40,376 nt of DNA from Chloroflexota bacterium (GTDB lineage: Bacteria > Chloroflexota > Anaerolineae > Aggregatilineales > Phototrophicaceae). Position numbers and translations under genes: made by a program. The stretch is taken from NCBI GenBank assembly GCA_026707745.1, contig JAPOWG010000115.1, positions 1 through 40,376 on the forward strand. Reading direction: 5' to 3'. Under the pieces are notes generated by a model. That model was not told the origin of the DNA. It made no database searches and saw nothing but the letters and a program-made list of their open reading frames with translations. Position 1 is the stretch's first letter; each line of letters starts with the position of its first letter. Shown here piece after piece: positions 8,322 to 15,268 of this stretch.

Positions 8322-9292
8322 GCCAAGACATTGCCTTGCAGGTGAACAATCTGCGCGTCTCTTACGTGACCGGCGATCAAGAGGTCAAAGCGGTCGACGA
8401 TGTCACGTTTTCGCTATACCCGGGCGAGCGGCTGGGCATCGTCGGCGAATCCGGCTCCGGCAAGACAACCCTGGCGCTGGCGCTGATGAAGCTGCACAAG
8501 CCGCCAGCCTACATAAGGGGTGGCGAAGCGATTCTGGATGGCGGCGATATCCTGGCGCTTGACCGGGAAGCGATGCGACAGACACGCTGGAGCAAACTGT
8601 CGCTGATCCCGCAGGGGTCGATGAACTCGCTCAATCCGGTGGTCAAGATCAAGCATCAGATGGCGGACGCGATTGAGGCGCACGAACGCGGTTGGACGCG
8701 CGGGCGAATTGCCAAGCATATCGGCGAGCTATTGGGTCGCGTTGGTTTGCCCGACAGCGTGGCTGAGATGTATCCGCACGAATTGAGCGGTGGCATGAAA
8801 CAGCGCGTTTGCATCGCCTTGGCGATCATTCTGGAGCCGAGCGTTATCATCGCCGATGAGCCGACCAGCGCGCTTGACGTGGTGGTGCAGCGGGTGGTGA
8901 TGCAGACGCTGAATGATGTGCAAGAACAACTGAACGCTGCGATGATCATCATCGGGCACGATATGGGGCTGATGGCGCAATCGGCCGATCGTCTGGCGGT
9001 GATGTACGCTGGCAAAATGGTGGAGGTCTCGCCGATTGGGTCATTTTTCAGTGACCCACAGCATCCCTACAGCCAATTGCTTATCAGCTCGCTGCCGTCG
9101 GCCGAAGAGAAGCGGGAACTGACGGCGATACCGGGCAGCCAACCTTCGCTGCTTGAGCTGCCGCCCGGCTGCGCCTTTCACCCGCGCTGTCCGTTGGCGG
9201 TGGAGCGCTGCCGGCAGGAGATTCCACTTCTGCGGGACTTCAGCGGGGCGCGGCGCGCCGCTTGCCACTTGGTGGAAGAGCAAGGCGCATGA
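8318..9292 (+). CDS. Opp/Dpp-type ABC transporter ATPase (DppD-like)
   Basis: A 324-residue cytoplasmic ATPase. Walker A is GESGSGKTT (about 43-51), the ABC signature LSGGM (156-160) and Walker B plus the catalytic Glu IIADEP (177-182), followed by the H-loop IIIGHDMG. The C-terminal oligopeptide/dipeptide extension contains the four-cysteine pattern in GCAFHPRCPLAVERC and a later AACH. Such a pattern has been linked to an iron-sulfur cluster in some DppD proteins; that is family knowledge and is not shown here. The gene overlaps both neighbours by four bases (ATGA). Confidence 0.92.
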   Translation: MSQDIALQVNNLRVSYVTGDQEVKAVDDVTFSLYPGERLGIVGESGSGKTTLALALMKLHKPPAYIRGGEAILDGGDILALDREAMRQTRWSKLSLIPQGSMNSLNPVVKIKHQMADAIEAHERGWTRGRIAKHIGELLGRVGLPDSVAEMYPHELSGGMKQRVCIALAIILEPSVIIADEPTSALDVVVQRVVMQTLNDVQEQLNAAMIIIGHDMGLMAQSADRLAVMYAGKMVEVSPIGSFFSDPQHPYSQLLISSLPSAEEKRELTAIPGSQPSLLELPPGCAFHPRCPLAVERCRQEIPLLRDFSGARRAACHLVEEQGA

Positions 9293-10296
9293 AATCGAAG
9301 TCAGAGAATCTGCTTACATTCGAAAATGTCACCATGGCCTTCGGCGGCAACAAGCGCAACCCGAATGGCGTGGTCGCATTGGAAGACCTCAACCTGACAA
9401 TCCGTGACGACGAGCCCAAAATCATCGCTATCGCTGGCGAGAGCGGCAGTGGGAAGACAACCCTGGCGCGGCTGGGTCTCGCCATGATCAAGCCGACCGG
9501 CGGGCGCGTCATCTACAAGGGGCAGGATCTGTGGTCGATGTCGAATCAGCAGCGGCGGGATTACCGGCGCGAAGTGCAAGCGATATTCCAGGATCCTTTC
9601 GCCGTTTACAACCCCTTCTACACCATTGACCGCTTGCTGTTGACGCCGTTGCGCAGCTTCAAACTGGCGAAGAATCGGGCGCATGCGCGGCAATTGATGG
9701 AAGAAGCGCTGGACAAAGTGGGCTTGCGCGCTGGGGAAGTGCTGGGGCGCTACCCGCATCAGTTGAGTGGCGGACAGCGTCAGCGCATCGTGGTTGCGCG
9801 CAGTTTGCTGCTGCAGCCCAACATCATCGTCGCCGATGAGCCGGTGTCGATGATCGACGCCTCGCTGCGCGCCAATATCTTGACCAAATTGAAGGAGCTG
9901 CGCGACGAATTCGGCATCTCGCTGCTATACATCACCCATGATCTGGCGACGGCGCATCAGATCAGCGATCAAATCTTCATTCTCTATCGCGGACGTGTGG
10001 TCGAAGTGGGCGACGCCTCGACGGTGATCCAGAATCCGCAGCATCCCTACACCCAGCTTCTGGTGAGTTCGATTCCGCGGCCGGACCCGGAGCGGCGCTG
10101 GGAAGGCACGGTGGAGATTCCGCTGGAAGAATTGTCGCCGGGCGGCGATCGAGCTGGCTGCCTGTTCCGTCATCGCTGTCCTCAAAGAATGGCCGAATGC
10201 GAAACCACGCCGGGCGATTACGCTGGTGGCTACGGGCAGACTGTCGCCTGTTACCTCTACAAGGAAAATGGCGCGCCGGCGCCTGCCGAAGCTTGA
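9289..10296 (+). CDS. Opp/Dpp-type ABC transporter ATPase (DppF-like)
   Basis: A 335-residue ATPase that pairs with the DppD-like subunit. Walker A is GESGSGKTT (about 50-58), followed by QDPFAVYNPFY at the Q-loop, LSGGQRQR as the signature and IIVADEPVSMID as Walker B. The C-terminal extension again has four cysteines (GCLFRHRCPQRMAEC and VACY). The ATG at 9289 overlaps the upstream TGA as ATGA. An in-frame start 27 bases upstream is ignored because it would lie inside the DppD-like gene. In the signature aspartate of the D-loop this protein reads SMID rather than the usual SALD. Confidence 0.92.
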   Translation: MKSKSENLLTFENVTMAFGGNKRNPNGVVALEDLNLTIRDDEPKIIAIAGESGSGKTTLARLGLAMIKPTGGRVIYKGQDLWSMSNQQRRDYRREVQAIFQDPFAVYNPFYTIDRLLLTPLRSFKLAKNRAHARQLMEEALDKVGLRAGEVLGRYPHQLSGGQRQRIVVARSLLLQPNIIVADEPVSMIDASLRANILTKLKELRDEFGISLLYITHDLATAHQISDQIFILYRGRVVEVGDASTVIQNPQHPYTQLLVSSIPRPDPERRWEGTVEIPLEELSPGGDRAGCLFRHRCPQRMAECETTPGDYAGGYGQTVACYLYKENGAPAPAEA

Positions 10297-10410
10297 ACTC
10301 CGCGGGCATTCCATTTATGTACAATTGAACATCACTTGAGCCTATGGCAGACTTCCGCCGACGCGGTAGAATTGTCCGCGTTTAGTCACCGGTCGCCACG
10401 AGCATCGCCT

Positions 10411-11877
10411 ATGCGAAACCGCTATTTCTCATCGGACCCGGCACAGAACAGCGCCGCCCTTGCGCTCTACGATTCGGTGGCGGATCTGCGCTTGATCTGT
10501 CCGCACGGTCATGTCGATCCGCGTCTTTTTGCCGATTCGAACTATCAATGCGGCAGCCCGGTCGATCTGCTGATCATTCCCGATCACTACATTTTTCGCA
10601 TGCTTTATTCGCAGGGCATATCGTTGGATGAATTGGGGATAGTCGCTAAACCCCCCTCTAAATCTCCCCCGACGGGTCAGTGTCTACGCGACCCCAATGA
10701 ATTGGGGGGAGACTTAAACGCTGTCACTGCGGTTGATCATCGCGAAATCTGGCGGAAGGTCTGCGAGAACTGGCATCTCTTCCGGGCGACCCCGACCGGC
10801 ATCTGGCTCCGTGATGAGCTGGCGAATGTCTTCGGCATCCATCTCAAGCTGAACAGCCGCAATGCCGACGCCGTCTATGACGCCCTTGAAGAGCGGTTGT
10901 CGCGGGCTGAATTTCGTCCGCGGGCCTTGTTCGAGCGCTTCAATATCGAGGCGCTGGCCACCACCGACGCCGCCACAGACACGCTGGAACATCATCAAGC
11001 GATTCGCGATTCAGGCTGGGGCGGGCGGATCATCCCGACATTTCGGCCTGACGCTGTCGTGAACATTGATGCCGCTGGCTGGCGCGCGAATATTGACCTG
11101 CTGAGCGATGTATCCGGCATCGACATCCACGACTTCGCGACTTACGTTCGGGCGCTGGAGGACCGGCGAGCCTTCTTCAAGTCGATGGGCGCCACCGCCA
11201 CCGACCAGGCCGCGCTGACCGCTTACGCGGAATTGCTGACCAATTCCGAGGCTGAGGCGATATTCGGGCGGGCGCTGAAGGGCGAAGCGAGCGCTAAGGA
11301 CGCCGCCCGCTTCACCGGGCACATGCTGATCGAGATGGCGCGCATGAGCAGTGAAGACTGCTTGGTCATGCAGATGCATGTCGGCTCATATCGCAATCAC
11401 AATCCCGCTGTCTTCGCCCGCTTTGGTCCCGATATGGGCGCCGATATTCCAATACGCAGCGAATTCACCAAGAATCTCAAAGGTCTGCTCGATCGCTTTG
11501 GGCTTCATCCCAATCTGACACTGGTGCTGTTCAATTTGGACGAGACGACCTACAGCCGCGAATTGGCGCCGCTGGCCGGGCATTATCCGATTCTGCGCCT
11601 GGGGCCGCCCTGGTGGTTCTTCGATAGCTGGCTGGGCATGACCCGCTTTCTGGACGATGTGGTGGAAACGGCCGGCATCTACAATCTGGCGGGTTTCAAC
11701 GACGATACGCGCGCCTATCCGTCGATCCCGACGCGGCATGATGTCTGGCGACGCGTCTGCGCGGACTGGCTGGCTGGGCAGCTCGTGCGCGGTTTCATCG
11801 ACGAGGAAGACGCCTTCGAAATGATACGCGCGCTCGCATACGACTTGGCCAAGCAGACCTACCGATTGGATGATTGA
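10411..11877 (+). CDS. uxaC: glucuronate/galacturonate isomerase
   Basis: UxaC isomerises D-glucuronate to fructuronate and D-galacturonate to tagaturonate, the entry step of hexuronate catabolism. The protein belongs to the amidohydrolase-like superfamily. The metal-binding HxH is in ICPHGHVDPRLF, and the LIIPDHYIFRMLYSQG and FRGTP-like (FRATPTGIWL) blocks are typical. From the ATG at 10411 it has 488 residues. About 23-26 of them come from an in-frame palindromic insertion at 10646-10716; without it the length (about 463) matches the family. A TTG at 10336 would add residues unlike the family. It lies 114 bases after the ABC ATPase and 2 bases before uxaB, so it appears to be an operon member. 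A TAGAAT hexamer at 10367-10372 may give it its own promoter. Confidence 0.9.
   Translation: MRNRYFSSDPAQNSAALALYDSVADLRLICPHGHVDPRLFADSNYQCGSPVDLLIIPDHYIFRMLYSQGISLDELGIVAKPPSKSPPTGQCLRDPNELGGDLNAVTAVDHREIWRKVCENWHLFRATPTGIWLRDELANVFGIHLKLNSRNADAVYDALEERLSRAEFRPRALFERFNIEALATTDAATDTLEHHQAIRDSGWGGRIIPTFRPDAVVNIDAAGWRANIDLLSDVSGIDIHDFATYVRALEDRRAFFKSMGATATDQAALTAYAELLTNSEAEAIFGRALKGEASAKDAARFTGHMLIEMARMSSEDCLVMQMHVGSYRNHNPAVFARFGPDMGADIPIRSEFTKNLKGLLDRFGLHPNLTLVLFNLDETTYSRELAPLAGHYPILRLGPPWWFFDSWLGMTRFLDDVVETAGIYNLAGFNDDTRAYPSIPTRHDVWRRVCADWLAGQLVRGFIDEEDAFEMIRALAYDLAKQTYRLDD
10646..10716 (+). repeat. C-run/G-run palindromic element inserted in frame in uxaC
   Basis: The element opens with CTAAACCCCCCTC and a second C-run, and closes with CCCCAATGAATTGGGGGG and GACTTA. 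The peptide it encodes (starting AKPPSKSPP) interrupts the segment between DELGI and the HREIW block. The 11-mer ATGAATTGGGG occurs at 10628-10638, in native coding sequence, and again at 10697-10707, inside the element's right end. The spacing is 69 bases, exactly 23 codons. It is related to the elements at about 33083-33123 and 37006-37079. Confidence 0.65.
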
Positions 11878-11879
11878 AC

Positions 11880-13331
11880 ATGCCTTCACCTCTATCTAGC
11901 CGGTTCTGCCCGCGACGAGAGCGCCATCCGGAGCGCATCGTACAGTTTGGCGGCGGCAATTTCCTGCGTGGCTTCGTCGATTGGGTGGTGGATGTGCTGA
12001 ATGACGAAGCCGACTTCGGAAGCGGCATCGTGATTGTGAAGGCGACTCCCGGAACTTATGACGCGCTCGATGAACAAGATTGTCTATTCACGACTTATTT
12101 GCACGGGATACAAGCTGGCGAGTTCGTCGAAGAGACGCGGCTGATCAGCGCGGTTAATCGCACGGTGTATCCCTATCAGGATTTTGCCGCTTATCTGGCG
12201 CTCGCCCGCCAGCCGGAGGTTCGCTTCATCTTCTCCAACACGACCGAATCCGGCATTGTTTATTCCGCGGCTGATCGTCTCTTGGATGAGCCGCCGGCGA
12301 GTTTTCCAGCAAAACTGACACGCTTCCTTTACGAACGGTATCAGCATTTTGAAGGTGCGTCGACGCAAGGTTGTGTCATTATACCGACCGAGCTGATAGT
12401 CGACAATGCGACGCGCCTACGCGAAATCATTTTGCAATATGCCGCGCTTTGGCGTCTCGAAGCTGGTTTCAGCGAATGGATCAGCGCCCACAACATCTTT
12501 TGTAACACGCTGGTTGACCGAATCGTATCGGGCTTCCCGCAGGCGGACGCGGTGCGCATCTTCGACCAGTTGGGATACGAAGACCGGCTGCTGGCCGCTG
12601 GTGAAATCTACCATAGTTGGATCATTGAAGCCGAGCGCGGCTTGCTGGAAGAATTTCCCGTCGACAAAACGGAGACCGCGCTAAACATCAAAGTGGTGGA
12701 CGATGCCGCGCCCTACCGAACGATCAAGGTGCGGCTTCTGAATGGGGCGCATACGTCCATGGTGCCGCTCGGCATCTTGCTGGGCATCGAATCCGTGCGC
12801 GAGGCGATGGAGCATGAGGCGCTGGCGAGCTTTATCAGCGAACTGATCTTCCAGGAGGTCATCCCCTCGGTGAGCGATATCCCGCGCGCCGAATTGGAAG
12901 CCTTTGCGCGCGATGTCTTCGATCGCTTCCGCAATCCGAATATTCATCATCGTCTGCTGACGATTGCGCTGAATAGCGCTTCAAAAGTGAAAGAGCGCCT
13001 CCTGCCGTCGCTGCATGGTTATCTTGCCGAGACGGGCGAGTTGCCCGAGCGCCTGGTTATCGCCTTCGCCGCCTTCATTCGCTTATATCGAGGGGAATGG
13101 CAAGGCGCGTCGATCGCCTTGAATGATGACCCCGAGGTGCTGGCATGGTTCAGAACGCAGTGGGCGGAAGCCGAGTCACTTGACGCGCTCGCTCAAGGCG
13201 TCCTGGGCAACGCGGCGCTCTGGGAATGTGACTTGACTGATGTGCCCGGCTTGGCGCCCATGCTAACTGAGATCCTGCGGGAAATCGAGGCGGGCGAGCT
13301 GCTTACGCTGCTGCGGCGGACGGCCACATGA
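11880..13331 (+). CDS. uxaB: tagaturonate/altronate oxidoreductase (mannitol dehydrogenase family)
   Basis: UxaB reduces tagaturonate to altronate with NADH. The 483-residue protein has the long-chain polyol dehydrogenase layout. The N-terminal nucleotide motif is QFGGGNFLRGF (about 22-32), then FSNTTESGI, TELIVDNA and the active-site block IKVRLLNGAHTSM, with the catalytic Lys at about 283. The ATG at 11880 is two bases after the uxaC stop; a TTG at 11874 is possible but adds only two residues. The 3' end overlaps the kinase start. The tagaturonate-specific name rests on similarity to UxaB and on the neighbouring uxaC. Because uxuA (mannonate) is also present, fructuronate reduction is an alternative or additional role. 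Confidence 0.82.
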   Translation: MPSPLSSRFCPRRERHPERIVQFGGGNFLRGFVDWVVDVLNDEADFGSGIVIVKATPGTYDALDEQDCLFTTYLHGIQAGEFVEETRLISAVNRTVYPYQDFAAYLALARQPEVRFIFSNTTESGIVYSAADRLLDEPPASFPAKLTRFLYERYQHFEGASTQGCVIIPTELIVDNATRLREIILQYAALWRLEAGFSEWISAHNIFCNTLVDRIVSGFPQADAVRIFDQLGYEDRLLAAGEIYHSWIIEAERGLLEEFPVDKTETALNIKVVDDAAPYRTIKVRLLNGAHTSMVPLGILLGIESVREAMEHEALASFISELIFQEVIPSVSDIPRAELEAFARDVFDRFRNPNIHHRLLTIALNSASKVKERLLPSLHGYLAETGELPERLVIAFAAFIRLYRGEWQGASIALNDDPEVLAWFRTQWAEAESLDALAQGVLGNAALWECDLTDVPGLAPMLTEILREIEAGELLTLLRRTAT

Positions 13332-14317
13332 CGGTCGATCTGATCACAGTCGGGCGGGTCTCGCTGGATCTTTTCGCCCGCGATATCGGCGCCGAATTCC
13401 ACGATATCACCGCCTTCGAAACCGGAGTCGGCGGCAGCCCGGTCAATATCGCGATCGGGGCGAGCCGGCTGGGCTTGAACGCGATCGCTTTCACCGCCGT
13501 CGGCGATGACGAAGTCGGCCGTTTCGTGCGGCACTTCTTGCGCAATGAAAACGTCATAACCGAGTTCATCCCGGTCAAAGCGGGCAGGCGGACCGGTATG
13601 GCGGTGGTTGGTGTACAGCCGCCCGACCGCTTTCCGCTGCTTTTCTACCGCGAGAAGCCGGCCGACATCCATCTGACGATTGATGAGGCCAAGAAACTGC
13701 CGCTGGATGCGGCGCGCGCTCTGTCCCTATCAGGGACGGCGCTGAGCCACGGCAGCGCTCATGATGTCAGTCTTTATTTGGCGGAGGACGCTTCAGCGCG
13801 GGGAATCATGACATTCATCGATCTCGATCTGCGGCCCGATCAGTGGTCGCATCCCTTGGCTTTCGGTTTGCGCGCGCGGCGCGTCATGCCACTGTGTGAT
13901 GTCATCGTCGGCACGGAGGAAGAATTTTACGCGGCGCTGTCGCCGGCGCCTGAAGCAGTCATGGCGGGCGAAGCAGTGCCGGATTCGGGGGATCTGCATA
14001 AGCGCATGCAGGACTGGGCCGGTGAGCATGATGCCCTACTGGTCTTGAAGCGCGGCGACCGCGGCGCGCGCCTTTACCTGAGCGATACACAGCGGGACGT
14101 GCCCGGCTACCCGGTCGAGATCGTCAACACGGTAGGCGCGGGTGATGGTTTCGCGAGCGGCTTCATCTATGGCTGGGCTCAGGGCTGGGGCTGGGAAAAG
14201 GCGGCGCGTTTCGCCAATGCTTGTGGCGCGCTAGTGGTGTCGCGGCATGGCTGCGCGCGAGCGCTTCCCTATCGATCAGAGGTCGAAGCATTTATGGAAG
14301 AGCGGGGAAGAGCATAA
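13328..14317 (+). CDS. PfkB family sugar-acid kinase, IolC-like
   Basis: A 329-residue ribokinase-fold kinase. PfkB signature 1 is GVGGSPVNIAIGASRLG (about 33-49). Signature 2 is NTVGAGDGFASGF with the catalytic Asp of GAGD. The central blocks FPLLFYREKPADIHL and IDLDLRPDQW resemble IolC (5-dehydro-2-deoxygluconokinase) more than ordinary 2-keto-3-deoxygluconate kinases. The ATG overlaps the uxaB stop by four bases, and iolB follows after one base. Two roles fit: phosphorylating 5-dehydro-2-deoxygluconate made by IolB, or phosphorylating the 2-keto-3-deoxygluconate made by UxuA. Sequence favours the first; the rest of the operon would need the second. Confidence 0.82.
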   Translation: MTVDLITVGRVSLDLFARDIGAEFHDITAFETGVGGSPVNIAIGASRLGLNAIAFTAVGDDEVGRFVRHFLRNENVITEFIPVKAGRRTGMAVVGVQPPDRFPLLFYREKPADIHLTIDEAKKLPLDAARALSLSGTALSHGSAHDVSLYLAEDASARGIMTFIDLDLRPDQWSHPLAFGLRARRVMPLCDVIVGTEEEFYAALSPAPEAVMAGEAVPDSGDLHKRMQDWAGEHDALLVLKRGDRGARLYLSDTQRDVPGYPVEIVNTVGAGDGFASGFIYGWAQGWGWEKAARFANACGALVVSRHGCARALPYRSEVEAFMEERGRA

Positions 14318-14318
14318 C

Positions 14319-15146
14319 ATGAGCAATCATCTCAAGTCGAATCGCGATCAGATGATCGTACTCGATGTCAGTCCTGAAACAGCGAACTGGCAGTATCTCT
14401 CTTTTCGCATAGTCATAGTCCAAGCTCAGCAAGTTTACCTGCATCATACCCAGGGAACTGAGCTCGCTCTGGTACCGCTGGAAGGCGCGGGAATTGCCCA
14501 GACGACGGCGGGCGATTATGCCCTGAGCCGCGCCGGGGTATTCCAGGAGAAACCCTCGGTGCTGTATATCCCGCCGGGGCAGGAATTCGGCGTCGTCAGC
14601 GAGGGCCGCTTCGAGTTTGCGATTGGCGCGGCGCCGGCTGAAGGCAAATATCCCATGCGCTTGTTTGAGCCGGACGAGATTAAGTCCGAGTTGCGCGGCG
14701 GCGGGGCAGCCCGGCGGCAGGTGCATCACACGCTCGCCCATCCAATGCCGGCCGAGCGCCTGATTCTTTATGAGGTCTACGTGCCGGGCGGCGCCTGGTC
14801 GGGGTATCCGCCCCATTGCCACGATGGATATGGCGGCTCGGCACATCTCGACGAGACCTACTATTTCCGCACCGATCCGGCGAATGGCGTGGCGCTGCAT
14901 CGCAATTATCGGCGCGACCATGACTTTGACGAGATCTTCGCCGTGCGCGACCGCGACCTGGTCCTGGTCACGCAGGGCTTTCATTCGACATCAGCGGCGC
15001 CGGGCACGAATCTCTACTTTTTGAATTATCTCGCGGGCGAGTTGATTGATGACGATCGCAAGACGCCGCCCTATGACGATCCGGATTATGCCTGGCTGAA
15101 AGAGGATTACACCGGCAATCTGATGCGGCTGCCGCTGATGGGCTGA
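14319..15146 (+). CDS. iolB: 5-deoxy-glucuronate isomerase
   Basis: IolB converts 5-deoxy-D-glucuronate to 5-dehydro-2-deoxy-D-gluconate in myo-inositol breakdown. The 275-residue bicupin shows the family metal-site region WSGYPPHCHDG, then LDETYYFR, the ALHRNY block and VLVTQGFHSTSAAPG. KduI, a related isomerase for pectin-derived 4-deoxy uronates, was considered, but the WSGYPPHxHD and ETYYFR blocks are IolB-like. The ATG at 14319 lies one base after the kinase stop with GGGGAAGAG upstream. It is the last gene of the run; the next gene is 122 bases away. No other inositol genes (iolD, E, G or J) are visible in the window. Confidence 0.85.
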   Translation: MSNHLKSNRDQMIVLDVSPETANWQYLSFRIVIVQAQQVYLHHTQGTELALVPLEGAGIAQTTAGDYALSRAGVFQEKPSVLYIPPGQEFGVVSEGRFEFAIGAAPAEGKYPMRLFEPDEIKSELRGGGAARRQVHHTLAHPMPAERLILYEVYVPGGAWSGYPPHCHDGYGGSAHLDETYYFRTDPANGVALHRNYRRDHDFDEIFAVRDRDLVLVTQGFHSTSAAPGTNLYFLNYLAGELIDDDRKTPPYDDPDYAWLKEDYTGNLMRLPLMG

Positions 15147-15268
15147 CGGTGGGCGATTGCCGCTTGCAGGTTAATCGGCATGCGTAGTCCAAAACACATA
15201 GCATATAAGAAGGCCTGTTGTTTTGTGGTAAACTTAAATGAATCGGCGGCGGGTTCGGGCAATTTGCA

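Noticed and set aside
14319..15146. KduI (pectin-type isomerase) instead of IolB
   Set aside because: Uronate context suggested it, but the WSGYPPHxHD and ETYYFR blocks fit IolB.
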